A stretch of 18,622 nt of DNA from Motiliproteus sp036964625 (GCA_036964625.1 JBALTG010000091.1:1-18622); one strand, 5' to 3'. Positions 1 to 8,602 are shown, numbered from the stretch's first letter. Translations and numbers: made by a program. The notes: generated by a model from the letters alone, not told the origin.

Positions 1-92
1 AATAGTGGTTCTATTTAACGAAAAATAGAGTGAAAAATGGCCAAAGTCGGCTTTCCCGTAGTAGATCAGTGTTAAGTCCGACAGGCTGCTAG
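1..92 (+). repeat. Partial dispersed non-coding repeat, copy 1
   Basis: Positions 1-66 match, with substitutions and small indels, the reverse complement of 13673-13738. Shared blocks are AATAG followed after 4-5 bases by CTATTTAACGA, then GTGAAAA, CCAAA, TCGG, and finally GTAGAT at 61-66. Both copies keep an AATAG/CTATT mini-hairpin. A second short match, CCGACAGGCTNCTAG, lies at 78-92 and at 13872-13886 in the same orientation in both places. The element probably extends left of the window. No ORF of note lies in it. It resembles MITE-like intergenic repeats in behaviour, but I cannot name the family. Confidence 0.6.
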
Positions 93-293
93 GGCGGACG
101 TTGCGCACGCAGGGATCCTTGTGCTTGGATAACGCGGCGCTCTACCACGGCGGCATTCATATTTACACAGTAGGCATAGGATGAAAAAAGTTTCTTTATG
201 ACGGCCAGCGGCAACGCTTTGCTCGGACCCAAATGCTGACGGGTTTATTTCGTATCCCGTATCGGCCTGCCCGAGCGATATTTGGCCGGCTTG
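93..293. other. Intergenic region without recognisable gene
   Basis: This stretch separates the left-edge repeat from the 3' end of the GGDEF-EAL gene. It holds only a very short ORF (ATG at 181, MKKVSL then stop), too small to support. I see no convincing hairpin followed by a T-run that would terminate the minus-strand operon. Confidence 0.5.
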
Positions 294-3179
294 CTAAGGC
301 TTCTGCGTAGTTTCGGCGCGCAGGATCAGGCTTTTCCCTTCTCTAGCCAGCGCTGCTGGCTGCTTGTATTGCCGAATGTACTTCGCACACTCATCGGCAG
401 GCAGCGGTTTGCTGAAATAGAATCCCTGCAGCTCGTTACAGCCATTGTTACGCAGGAAATCGATGTGTTGTAACTCTTCGACCCCTTCGGCTATCACCCT
501 AAGGTTCATACTTTGTCCGAGCGCGATCACGGCTTTAGCAATCGCTTCATCGCTGGCTGATTTACCAATGTCGAAGACAAAGGATTTATCGATCTTGAGC
601 TTGTCGACGGGGAGTTTTTTCAGGTAGCTCAGCGAGGAGTAGCCCGTACCAAAATCATCAATGGACAGCTTTAGTCCTAATTCTTTTAATGCGTTAAGTC
701 TTAGGATGGTGTTTTCAGGCTGACTCATGATAAAACCTTCGGTAATCTCAAGCTCTATCCGCTTCGGATCGACGCCGGTGCGTGTTAACGCCTGGCGCAC
801 ATCCTCGATCAATTGATTCGACATGATCTGTGGCCCCGCCAAGTTGATGGCCATACTGATGTTGTCGATGCCTTGATTCTCCCAGTGTTTGAGCTGGGCG
901 CAGGCTTGCATCATGACCCAGCGTCCGATATCGATAATCTGACCATTCTCCTCGGCAATGCTGATGAACTTATCCGGAGGCACCATCCCCCGTGTCGGAT
1001 GGTTCCAACGGATCAGTGCCTCGACGCCGACGACGCGCGTGGCGTCGATGTCAAGTTGGGGCTGATAGTAGAGGAGAAACTCCTGCCGCTCGAGCCCATG
1101 GCGTAAGCTGGCACTCAAACTCAGACGCTCTTCAAGGCCTTGAGATTGCTCCGGGCTGTAGAGGGAGAACTGTTTCCGACCTGCGTTTTTTGATTGATAC
1201 ATGGCGATGTCGGCATGTTTAATTAACGTGGTCGCATCGTTGCCATCGTCTGGAAAAAACGCAATGCCGATGCTGGCAGAGACGAACAGCTCCTGCTCTT
1301 TAACGTTATAAGGGGCCTCTATACATCTAAGCAGTTTGTTAGCGACCTGCGTTGCATCATCAACCTGGGCCAAATTATCCAGAATAACGATAAACTCATC
1401 ACCGCCCAGCCGAGCCACCATATCTTGTCGCCGCACCAACGTACTCAACCGCTCCGCGACCTGTGTCAGTAAGGTATCACCCACCGGGTGACCGAGGCTG
1501 TCATTGATCTGTTTAAAATTATCCAGATCACAAAAAAGTACCGCCAGCCTGGTCTGGGCATTTCTCGCCTTCGCTATTTTGCGGTTTAATTGCTGCTGCA
1601 GATGACTCCGATTGGGCAGCTTGGTCAGCGAGTCGTGATTGGCCAGCCATTGTAATTGCAGCTGCACATTCATCTGTTCAGTGACATCCATGCCGATGCT
1701 GAGGATGCTGCTGGAGCTGTCTTGCTGGGTCAAGGAGGAGTGAATCCAGGCGATGGTATGTGGGGCGCCTTGTGCATCATGGCAGCCGGTTTGGTGGCGG
1801 TACAGGTGTCGCAAACCGGCATACAGCTCATCAAGTTGCCTGGCTTGCTCATCCTCAAGGGTGCCAAAGAGTTCCGAGAACAGCCGCAGGTGGGTCTGTT
1901 GTTCGGAGTATTCGAATAGTTTGCGGCCGAATTTATTCAGACTTTTACAGCGACCCTGGTTATCTTGCACCAGAATAACCGCCTGGGCGTTGTCGAGCAG
2001 CCCGGAGACAAAATCATTCTGTCGCGCGAGTTCCAGGCTTTTACGTTTAAGTTTCAGGTTGCGGCTGCGCATCTCCCGGTCGAGGCGTTCCAGTTCATCT
2101 GCCAATTGCACCGTGCTGGTCGTAAGCATGGTCAACTCATCGGCATATCCTAAGCGTAGATAAGGCGTGTTGTGCTGCAACTGCTCACGGACCTGATTAA
2201 AGTCTCGCCGTGCCAGAGAGGGTAAGTTGCTGGCGACCCGGGCCAGCCGGTTCAGGGGACCGTGTAGTAGCGTGGCCAGAAGCAGACCGCTGCCTAGCAA
2301 CGCCCCGAGGGTAATGGCCAGTTGGGTAATAAACACCTCGTTAATCGCCTTGTACTCACTGCTGACGTCGGCAATCTGAATCCAGTAGGCCTTTTGCTGC
2401 GGATCAAGACCGTTCAGCGGTATCAGTGATACCTCATAGTTTTTACCGTCTAACGCCAGATGATAAGAGCCATCGCCAATAAAGGAGTGAAGACGGGAGA
2501 TGGTTGTTAGTAACGGCAGGGTTGTACTCTTGTTGCTCAGTGCGGCGACTTCGAGTTGCCATTCAGGCAGTGCCGCAGCGGTCGGAAAAGGTGCTTGCAA
2601 TAACACCCCAGTCTCCCAGCCACTGCGTTTTAGTGCTTGCAGTACAATCTCTGCGAGCGATGTCGAAACCCCCAGGCTTCCTGTCTCTGCCTGAGCCAGA
2701 ATGATCGGAACAGAGGCTAAAACGCGGCAGCTGGAATCACAGCTCAGCCCCACAGCGGGCTGCTCGGTGTCGATCGCCTGCTGGTTTAAGGCCCGTAGGA
2801 TCGAATTGTCAGGGCCCTGTTGCAGTATTAAGCCCTGATCGGCTGTGTGTGCCTGGAGCTGCTCGACTCCCCAGAGTAGCTGAGTGGATGCAAACTGCTG
2901 GCGCAAATTAGTTTCTAGCTGATTCGGATTCAACGCTTTATTCTCAGGTTGGATCAGCAGGGTCAGGTATTCCAGTCGCTTGATCAGCCGTTGCTGGGCG
3001 GACTTTATCTGGGTGTCGAGGATGTTGAAACTTTGGCGCTGGAGTTGGTACAGTCCGCGCTGGAGCTGCTGCTCTCCGTGCAGGTAGGATAGCCATGAAA
3101 CCCCCAGGGCGATCACCAAGAAGATCGCTGACATCAGCAATAGTAGCTTCCATTTTAGGCTGAAAAACCGTTTGCTCAT
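294..3179 (-). CDS. Membrane-anchored GGDEF-EAL cyclic-di-GMP enzyme with PAS domain
   Basis: Likely makes and/or degrades cyclic di-GMP at the inner membrane in response to a periplasmic signal. I chose ATG 3179 (961 aa) because AAGGA lies 6 bases upstream. The longer frame to 3227 has no such site. Numbering from this start: TM1 about 10-31; a periplasmic domain of about 250 residues with a CDSSC pair at 147-151; TM2 about 285-306; HAMP-like linker; PAS-like segment about 390-505; GGDEF intact at 592-596 with an RxxD inhibitory site five residues before it; EAL at 720-722 with DDFGTGYSS and AEGVE motifs intact. Both catalytic domains therefore look active by motif. It is the last gene of a unit with the barrel and phosphate-binding-like genes upstream, so those may feed its sensor domain (inference). 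Confidence 0.93.
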   Translation of the reverse strand: MSKRFFSLKWKLLLLMSAIFLVIALGVSWLSYLHGEQQLQRGLYQLQRQSFNILDTQIKSAQQRLIKRLEYLTLLIQPENKALNPNQLETNLRQQFASTQLLWGVEQLQAHTADQGLILQQGPDNSILRALNQQAIDTEQPAVGLSCDSSCRVLASVPIILAQAETGSLGVSTSLAEIVLQALKRSGWETGVLLQAPFPTAAALPEWQLEVAALSNKSTTLPLLTTISRLHSFIGDGSYHLALDGKNYEVSLIPLNGLDPQQKAYWIQIADVSSEYKAINEVFITQLAITLGALLGSGLLLATLLHGPLNRLARVASNLPSLARRDFNQVREQLQHNTPYLRLGYADELTMLTTSTVQLADELERLDREMRSRNLKLKRKSLELARQNDFVSGLLDNAQAVILVQDNQGRCKSLNKFGRKLFEYSEQQTHLRLFSELFGTLEDEQARQLDELYAGLRHLYRHQTGCHDAQGAPHTIAWIHSSLTQQDSSSSILSIGMDVTEQMNVQLQLQWLANHDSLTKLPNRSHLQQQLNRKIAKARNAQTRLAVLFCDLDNFKQINDSLGHPVGDTLLTQVAERLSTLVRRQDMVARLGGDEFIVILDNLAQVDDATQVANKLLRCIEAPYNVKEQELFVSASIGIAFFPDDGNDATTLIKHADIAMYQSKNAGRKQFSLYSPEQSQGLEERLSLSASLRHGLERQEFLLYYQPQLDIDATRVVGVEALIRWNHPTRGMVPPDKFISIAEENGQIIDIGRWVMMQACAQLKHWENQGIDNISMAINLAGPQIMSNQLIEDVRQALTRTGVDPKRIELEITEGFIMSQPENTILRLNALKELGLKLSIDDFGTGYSSLSYLKKLPVDKLKIDKSFVFDIGKSASDEAIAKAVIALGQSMNLRVIAEGVEELQHIDFLRNNGCNELQGFYFSKPLPADECAKYIRQYKQPAALAREGKSLILRAETTQKP

Positions 3180-3230
3180 AAGGTTCCTTGTCAGCGTGTT
3201 TGCGTGCCGCCTGTGTCCGGGGGGCACTGA

Positions 3231-4412
3231 TTAAAAACGATATGCTGCTTGAAACAACAACATATTCCAGTGGCGCTTGATGGTGAACGGGTTCGGGTTG
3301 TCCTGCCGGGAGAGCCAAGCGGCTCCTTCAATGCGGTGCAGTTCGGTCTTTAGATCCCAGCTAGCGCTGGGTTGGTAGCGCAGTCCAAGGGTCCAGTCTT
3401 TGGCATAGGAAAGATAGCCAGGGAAGCCCATCTTAAGGTTAAACCCGGCGCCGTTGTGATCAACAGCATCAAGATCCAAGTGATCGATACGCGCCATCAT
3501 CTGCCACTTGGGGTTAACGCGATAGTCGGCCTGCAGGTAGATCGCTTTCAGCCTGCTTTTATCCGGAAGCAAGGGGCCGAGCCGAGTCCAATCAATGTTG
3601 GCCTGCATCATTTCAGTGGTAAAACTCCAGAGTTCCAGGTTGTACTGGGCCGAAAATATAACCATCGATAGATCGACTTCACCGGGCCCGAAAGGGAAGT
3701 TGGCCTCGGTGCCCGTTAGCCCAAAGCGCCAGGGCTGATTGCGGGGTTCAACCATAATCCGGACTAATCGTACCCGGCTGTCAGAAAAATCACTGGCCCG
3801 GGGCTCTCCCAGAAACAGTGCCTCTGTTTCGTCTCCGGTTTGCAATTGCCCCTGTTGGATATCTACGAACAGATCTCCGAAGCGGCTCGGCTTGCGGTAA
3901 TACAGGGCCACGCCGTCAGAGGATAACTGTAACTCTCTGACCTGATCGAAATAGATCGATTGCGGCATGATCACCCCCGGTCGGGTAAAGGCGATATCCC
4001 GGGTCGCGTTATAGAAGCCTAAGGGGTTCTTGATCCGGCCGACGCGAATCCCTGCTTGTTGATCGGCCTGCTGCAGAGGCGACCAGTCGGCAAACAGATA
4101 GTCGATTTCAGGCTCACCATCACTGCTGCCGCCCGCGCGGCGAGAGAGCATCTGGCCATTGAGTTTGAATTGTGGATTTAGCTGGATAAAGCCATTCAGC
4201 CCCAGCTCGCGATAATCAAAAGAGCCATGGCTGTCACTGGAGTCACCGTAAAAATTATTGTGATCGCTGAGTACCCAGCCTTGCGAGATAAAACCATTCC
4301 AGCCGCCCAGTGGCGCTGCTGATAGCTTGCCATGCCCGAGCAGCAATAGCAGTGCGAACCCGAGTTTCAGCGCAGTCACGACTTGAAGATCTGATCTATG
4401 GCCGATTAACAA
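3231..4412 (-). CDS. Outer-membrane beta-barrel (porin-like) protein
   Basis: A 393-residue exported protein with a signal peptide (hydrophobic run about residues 14-26, cleavage probably after LSA). Long stretches of alternating aromatic and polar residues follow, and it ends in AYRF, a terminal Phe typical of barrels inserted by BamA. The start is taken as TTG at 4412 because GGAGGG sits 8 bases upstream. It overlaps the end of the preceding gene by 17 bases, suggesting translational coupling. GTG 4379 would give a shorter signal peptide but lacks a clear ribosome site. It lies between a periplasmic binding-like gene and a GGDEF-EAL gene. I do not recognise a substrate. An alginate- or phosphate-selective porin fold is possible but unproven. 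Confidence 0.75.
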   Translation of the reverse strand: MLIGHRSDLQVVTALKLGFALLLLLGHGKLSAAPLGGWNGFISQGWVLSDHNNFYGDSSDSHGSFDYRELGLNGFIQLNPQFKLNGQMLSRRAGGSSDGEPEIDYLFADWSPLQQADQQAGIRVGRIKNPLGFYNATRDIAFTRPGVIMPQSIYFDQVRELQLSSDGVALYYRKPSRFGDLFVDIQQGQLQTGDETEALFLGEPRASDFSDSRVRLVRIMVEPRNQPWRFGLTGTEANFPFGPGEVDLSMVIFSAQYNLELWSFTTEMMQANIDWTRLGPLLPDKSRLKAIYLQADYRVNPKWQMMARIDHLDLDAVDHNGAGFNLKMGFPGYLSYAKDWTLGLRYQPSASWDLKTELHRIEGAAWLSRQDNPNPFTIKRHWNMLLFQAAYRF

Positions 4413-4869
4413 GGTAGATGCCCTCCATGGTTGGTTGCGGCATCAGATAACCGATGGCCCCCGGTGTTGTCGCCAATGTCGTTATCATCTCTGCTTCGCT
4501 GCTAACCTGAATCGGTGCTGTGCCGGTGCCGGAGAAGACCCCCGTGTCCCAGATCTGTCTTAGCTGGTAGGGAAAGAGCCCAAGCACCGATTTACTGAAC
4601 TGGCGATGCAACCCGTGTTTATCGGCCAGTACCACGACCTCAATCTGCGAACCATCAGGCCAGAGTGTCAGGCGCATGGAGAAAATTGACCGTAGGGTGG
4701 CTTCCGACAACGGCGAGACGGTGACGCTTTGATTGGCATACACGCTGACAGATTCGCTCGCAGCGGGATCGGCCCCGCAAGCCGACCCCGAGGTGCCGAG
4801 AACCATAGCGCACAGCAAGATTCGGGCAGTTACGGGCAGTGATCTATAGCGGACAGAGAGAGTATGCAT
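4396..4869 (-). CDS. Small periplasmic PstS-like substrate-binding-domain protein
   Basis: A 157-residue exported protein with an N-terminal hydrophobic signal (about 13-31, ending SACGAD). The body resembles the second lobe of phosphate-type solute-binding proteins: SEATLRSIFSMRLTLWPDG, then an FSKSVLG block, QLRQIWDTGVFSGTG, and the closing TTPGAIGYL. Canonical PstS proteins are about twice as long, so this is a reduced domain. No ABC permease or ATPase is nearby. It is the first gene of the unit with the barrel and the GGDEF-EAL gene, which suggests a sensing or ligand-presentation role rather than import (inference). ATG 4869 has only a weak ribosome site. Confidence 0.75.
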   Translation of the reverse strand: MHTLSVRYRSLPVTARILLCAMVLGTSGSACGADPAASESVSVYANQSVTVSPLSEATLRSIFSMRLTLWPDGSQIEVVVLADKHGLHRQFSKSVLGLFPYQLRQIWDTGVFSGTGTAPIQVSSEAEMITTLATTPGAIGYLMPQPTMEGIYLVNRP

Positions 4870-4895
4870 CCTGGTAATGAGGTCCCTGCGTGGCG

Positions 4896-4922
4896 GTTAT
4901 AACGTGGTTTGACTGGGTTCAA
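4896..4922 (-). promoter_or_regulatory. Candidate promoter of the binding-protein/porin/GGDEF-EAL unit
   Basis: On the minus strand TTGAAC (4922-4917) is followed after 15 bases by TATAAC (4901-4896), 27 bases before the start codon. The spacing is short for sigma-70, so the call is weak. An 11-bp dyad, GGGTT-C-AACCC (4915-4925), overlaps the -35-like box and could be an operator. Confidence 0.3.
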
Positions 4923-4987
4923 CCCGCACCTGGTTGGCCGCTTAATCAATCCGCCAAATTAGCATTGTTGAATAGAATATAGAGCAT

Positions 4988-5014
4988 ATATTCAAAGTCG
5001 CACGTTTTGAATAT
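4988..5014. promoter_or_regulatory. 27-bp perfect dyad, candidate operator
   Basis: ATATTCAAA (4988-4996) and TTTGAATAT (5006-5014) form a perfect 9-bp inverted repeat with a 9-base spacer. It lies in the AT-rich divergent region between the minus-strand signalling unit and the OB-fold gene. The form fits a dimeric regulator site. The regulator is unknown. Confidence 0.45.
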
Positions 5015-5026
5015 TTAGCCCAAGTA

Positions 5027-5055
5027 TTTTGGTCGGATATGAAAAATTGTAATCT
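5027..5055 (+). promoter_or_regulatory. Candidate sigma-70-like promoter of the OB-fold gene
   Basis: TTTTGG (5027-5032) and TAATCT (5050-5055) are separated by 17 bases, followed by a T-rich stretch. The -35 is poor, so this is only a candidate. It lies just downstream of the 27-bp dyad. Confidence 0.3.
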
Positions 5056-5114
5056 CGGGTTTTGTTTTTGCTTTCGTTGTGGTAGAAAAGCGCCTCACTT
5101 ATAAGGAAGCGTTA

Positions 5115-5480
5115 ATGAAACTATCAATCAAGACTCTAGTTGCTGTGGCCTTTTCCGGGCTTATCTCTTCTGCCTTTGCTGCCGAATCTTTGACTGTCGC
5201 GGATCTGCACGCCAAGCGGGTTGAGCTCGGTGGTCAGCAGGTCAGCATTACCGGTAAAGTGATTAAGGTGAACCAAGGGGTGATGCGGCGTAATTTTATT
5301 CATGTCCAGGATGACACCGCTGCGGGTGAAGTCGATCGGGTGATCTTTACCAGCCAGCAGGTGGCAGAGGTGGGTAGCCAGATCACAGCGACCGGAACGG
5401 TCAAGTTGGATACCGATTTTGGCATGGGCTACTTCTACCCGACGCTGGTTGAGGAGGCGACCTTTACGGCTGCCCAGTAA
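5115..5480 (+). CDS. Small exported OB-fold protein (NrfJ-like)
   Basis: A 121-residue protein starting at ATG 5115, which is preceded by AAGGA at a good distance. The upstream in-frame GTG at 5079 has none. A clear signal peptide ends AFA-AES at about residue 22. The mature part shows the pattern of small periplasmic OB-fold proteins: QQVSITGKVIKVNQGVMRRN, FIHVQDDT, VGSQITATGTVKLDTDFGMG and YFYP. Such proteins are often annotated as nucleic-acid-binding or NrfJ-like, but the biochemical role is not established. It stands alone between divergent and convergent neighbours. Confidence 0.75.
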   Translation: MKLSIKTLVAVAFSGLISSAFAAESLTVADLHAKRVELGGQQVSITGKVIKVNQGVMRRNFIHVQDDTAAGEVDRVIFTSQQVAEVGSQITATGTVKLDTDFGMGYFYPTLVEEATFTAAQ

Positions 5481-5489
5481 GCGTTTCCG

Positions 5490-5526
5490 GGATTTAAAAT
5501 AGCCTCATCTGAGCGCCGATGAGGCT
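5490..5526 (-). terminator. Rho-independent-type terminator inside the polB 3' end
   Basis: AGCCTCATC (5501-5509) and GATGAGGCT (5518-5526) form a perfect 9-bp stem with an 8-base loop. Read on the minus strand the stem is followed by ATTTTAAAT, so it terminates polB while also encoding its last residues (QMRLF then stop). In the plus direction no T-run follows, so it may only weakly stop the OB-fold gene. Confidence 0.6.
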
Positions 5527-7839
5527 GTCAAAGGAGAGCCCGACGAAGGGCAGTATGGCATCGGCGATCGGTTTGATCTGTTTGTCGATATAGTGCTCGT
5601 AATCGATGCTGCTCTTAAGGTACTCCAGTGGCTCGGGGCCGTTGGTTGTTATCACGTAGGCGATCGTCCCCCGGTGCTGATACTGTAACGGCTGGCCCCA
5701 ACGTTTATTTTGCGCATCGGCCAGGCGTGCGGCGCGAACCTGGGGTGGGATGTTCTTGACATAGTGGGTGAGTAGACGGCGCAAGCGTTTCCGATATACC
5801 AGTTGCTGATCATGTTTGCCGCTACGCGTCTCTGCGACGATTCTGCGCACGTAGTCTGAGGGATCCTGATCCTGAAAAACCTGCAGATAAATCTCGCGCT
5901 GAAATGCCTTGGCTAACTCGGTCCAATCGCTGCGAATGGCTTCCAGGCCCTTGAATATCAGTTGTTCAGCGCCATTCGCGCGGATCAACCCGGCATAACG
6001 TTTCTTGCTACCAGTGTCGCTGCCGCGAATCGTTGGCATCAGGAAGCGATCGAAATGGGTCTCATACTCCAGTTCCAGGTGTGATTTTAACCTATGCTGT
6101 TGTTCGAGCAGGGCCTGCCAGCGCTGGTTGATAACAGCGACGAGCTCCCGGCCCAGGCTATCGGCCTGTTCAGGGCTGGGTTGGCCGCGCAGATGCACAA
6201 ACAGTGAATCCGTATCGCCATAGATGACGTTGAGACCGCGCTCTTCGATCCAGGCCGTAGTCTTCCTGAGGATGTCGTGACCGCGCAGGGTAATGGAGCT
6301 GGCGAGGCGGGTATCATAGAAGCGGCAGCCTCCCGATCCCAGCACGCCGTAAAATGAATTCATCAGGATCTTCAGCGCCTGCGAGCGCGCCTGATCACCG
6401 GTCTTTTTGGCGTGCTCGCGCTGCTGCCAGAGCGTGGTAATGATATCGGGCAGGAAGTGCTGCGTGCGCGAGAAACAGGCGCCACGATAACCCGTGATGG
6501 CGTCCTCTGGGGCGCGTAAACCCTCTATCAATCCAAGCGGATCGATCTTGAACGTGCGGATGATGGCGGGATACAGACTCTTGAAATCAAACACCAAGAC
6601 GTTGTGATACAGCCCTGGTATCGAGTTCATCACGTAGCCCCCTGGGCTCGCCAGGCCGCCGCCTTCGGGCAGGTTAGGGGCGATATACAAAGCCCGGTGG
6701 AGTTTGGGCAGATAGAGATTGCTGAAGGCGGCGACCGATCCCCCGCTACGATCCAATTCCAGCCCGGTAAGTTGGGACCTGAACACTAAAAATTGGAGGA
6801 TCTGGGTGTGCTGGAAAATATCCCACACCAGGCGGCAGTCCTCCAGGTTGTAGGCTGCAAGCCTGGGTTTATTGTGAATAAAATCCTGGCTGATGCTGGC
6901 CATGCGGGTGTCGACATTGTCGGTGAGCTTGCCGCGTCCGAGCAGCGCCTGAGATACCGACTCGAGACTGAAGCTGAAAAACTGGTAGGTGGCGGTTTTC
7001 AGGGCGGCGATCCCGTCGACCAGCACACGCCCAGGCAGGGTCGCAAAGCCCGTGTTGCTATCATCTCGGGCATCCCGCCAGCTGGCATGGCTGCCGCCGC
7101 GTCCCAGGCGCAGCCGTATACCCTGGATCTGTGCCCGCTGAAACAGCAGGCGGAAATCAAAATTGACCAGATTCCAGCCAATAATCAGATCCGGATCCAG
7201 TCCGGTCAGGGTTTTCTCAAAGGCTTGCAGTAACGACTTCTCATCGGCGATCCAGGTGATGTCGCGGTGTTCAGACTGCACCTCGCCGATCATCAGCACC
7301 CGCGCCACCCCTTCGCCGTAGAACGCGATCGAGTAGAGTTCACCGCTTGGCGAGCACTCAAGATCCAGCGAGATCGTTCTAAGTAGCGGCACATATTCAG
7401 CCCCCCGCAGTTTCACCTCGGTAACCTGAGTAAAGCCTTGGCGGGTTCTGCGTTGGCCCTGGAACTCAATCGCCCCGAGTGCGGAGCGCTCCATCAGGTA
7501 ACGGTCGTGTAACCTGATATCGCCCTCGAAGACCTCGATCTGCCGCGCGCGGAGCTGCTCTTGGGCCCGATAGAAACTTTGTAGGGTTGAGAAATACAGC
7601 GCCACCACCGGCTGTTGCTGAAATGTCTTGAGGGGCAGGGGGCGGAACTCCACGCCCTGAGCGACGCTGGCCAACGCCGCCTCCACCTGGGAACGCTGGT
7701 GCAGGTGGACGAAAAAAAGCGGCCGCTCGCCGCTAATGATCAGCTGTACCGGCCCATCGGGGGTGCTCAGCCAGAGGCTTATCTCGGTCTGACCACCCCT
7801 GTCGCAGCTGTGTCTGGTGAGCAAAAAACCGTGTTGCAT
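5494..7839 (-). CDS. polB: DNA polymerase II (family B)
   Basis: A 781-residue family-B polymerase, close to the length of E. coli Pol II. It is a repair and translesion polymerase with 3'-5' proofreading. Exonuclease motifs are intact: Exo I D159-L-E161, Exo II NLVNFD (223-228), Exo III YNLED (330-334). Polymerase motifs are also intact: A with DFKSLYP (418-424), B with KILMNSFYG (490-498), C with YGDTDS (540-545), and a later KKRYAG. The start ATG 7839 has only a weak ribosome site. I found no LexA-type CTG-N10-CAG box upstream, unlike the SOS-controlled E. coli gene. A hairpin at the 3' end of the coding sequence probably serves as terminator. Confidence 0.97.
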   Translation of the reverse strand: MQHGFLLTRHSCDRGGQTEISLWLSTPDGPVQLIISGERPLFFVHLHQRSQVEAALASVAQGVEFRPLPLKTFQQQPVVALYFSTLQSFYRAQEQLRARQIEVFEGDIRLHDRYLMERSALGAIEFQGQRRTRQGFTQVTEVKLRGAEYVPLLRTISLDLECSPSGELYSIAFYGEGVARVLMIGEVQSEHRDITWIADEKSLLQAFEKTLTGLDPDLIIGWNLVNFDFRLLFQRAQIQGIRLRLGRGGSHASWRDARDDSNTGFATLPGRVLVDGIAALKTATYQFFSFSLESVSQALLGRGKLTDNVDTRMASISQDFIHNKPRLAAYNLEDCRLVWDIFQHTQILQFLVFRSQLTGLELDRSGGSVAAFSNLYLPKLHRALYIAPNLPEGGGLASPGGYVMNSIPGLYHNVLVFDFKSLYPAIIRTFKIDPLGLIEGLRAPEDAITGYRGACFSRTQHFLPDIITTLWQQREHAKKTGDQARSQALKILMNSFYGVLGSGGCRFYDTRLASSITLRGHDILRKTTAWIEERGLNVIYGDTDSLFVHLRGQPSPEQADSLGRELVAVINQRWQALLEQQHRLKSHLELEYETHFDRFLMPTIRGSDTGSKKRYAGLIRANGAEQLIFKGLEAIRSDWTELAKAFQREIYLQVFQDQDPSDYVRRIVAETRSGKHDQQLVYRKRLRRLLTHYVKNIPPQVRAARLADAQNKRWGQPLQYQHRGTIAYVITTNGPEPLEYLKSSIDYEHYIDKQIKPIADAILPFVGLSFDSLIGAQMRLF

Positions 7840-8014
7840 GGCGGGTCGGGATCCAGGAGTCGATTAACGCCTAGTATGACATCGCACGCGATCCGGTGGC
7901 AGGTGTTCTAGCGGATCAAAAGCCGCGATTAACATGCTGGGTTATTCGGCCTGGTTAAGCGCGTGGTTATTTTTCCAGCCCCGCATGGCCGAAAATAACG
8001 CCCTGAGCTATCCC
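7840..8014. other. Intergenic region between the DUF2889 gene and polB
   Basis: A 175-base stretch with no supportable gene, tRNA or clear terminator. A plus-strand frame crosses it but runs antisense into the DUF2889 gene and shows no family features. No LexA-type operator is visible. Confidence 0.5.
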
Positions 8015-8602
8015 TTACTCACGGCCACTCTGTTTGTAGTAGTCAGGCCAAAACTCTTTAACCGCCGGCCCACGCTCATCCCAGGCATGACAGGTATTGA
8101 TAACCTCAGGACTGCCTGCCAAGCTTATTGACGCGGTGTTTTTCACCCCCTTAGCTTCCAGCTCCCGAAGTCGGCGGGGTTTAAACAGGGCCTGAAAAGC
8201 CGTAGCAGCGATGGGGCCTAGCAGTTCCCGCAGGTGTGTACAGCCAGTCACACCCCCGAACAGCTGTTTGGTGAGCCGCGTCCAACCAGGACCTATCCGG
8301 TGCCCTTCAAGCTTTTTGTACACGCCAACAATCTCGGCACAAATATTGTGGGGAGCAAAATCGATAACAGCATCGACCCGGTGAATGTTGAAATCCAGGT
8401 CTATGGTCAAACGCAAAGACATCCCATGAAGAGGCTCACCGGCGCGAATCACACCACCGCGATCCCGATTTATCCAGTCGAACGACTTAACATCGGTGAG
8501 ATGTCCTTCTATATCCCAAAGACCATCGTCGCGTTCAAATGCGTCACACTGGATTTGACGAGAATGGACTTTGCTACGATGACAAGATGGGGGGAGCGGC
8601 AT
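8015..8602 (-). CDS. DUF2889 family protein
   Basis: A 195-residue soluble protein that I recognise as DUF2889 by its conserved blocks: RDDGLWDIEGHLTD near residue 24, then a GEP-HGMSLRLTID block near 53, the IGPGWTRL segment and GCTHLRELLGPIAATAFQ near 115-134. The function of the family is not known to me. It often occurs beside catabolic genes, but here it lies between apbE and polB on the same strand with gaps over 100 bases, so it is probably transcribed alone. ATG 8602 has a GAAGAGA-type ribosome site nearby. Confidence 0.8.
   Translation of the reverse strand: MPLPPSCHRSKVHSRQIQCDAFERDDGLWDIEGHLTDVKSFDWINRDRGGVIRAGEPLHGMSLRLTIDLDFNIHRVDAVIDFAPHNICAEIVGVYKKLEGHRIGPGWTRLTKQLFGGVTGCTHLRELLGPIAATAFQALFKPRRLRELEAKGVKNTASISLAGSPEVINTCHAWDERGPAVKEFWPDYYKQSGRE

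Noticed and set aside
181..201. Short ORF MKKVSL after an AGG
   Set aside because: Six codons only. It could be a gene-start remnant, but nothing else supports it.
8030..8046. LexA-like box CTG...CAG upstream of polB
   Set aside because: The spacing is 11 bases, not 10, and it lies inside the DUF2889 coding sequence about 190 bases before polB.
7934..8131. 65-codon plus-strand ORF between polB and the DUF2889 gene
   Set aside because: It mostly overlaps the DUF2889 gene antisense, has no ribosome site and shows no family features.
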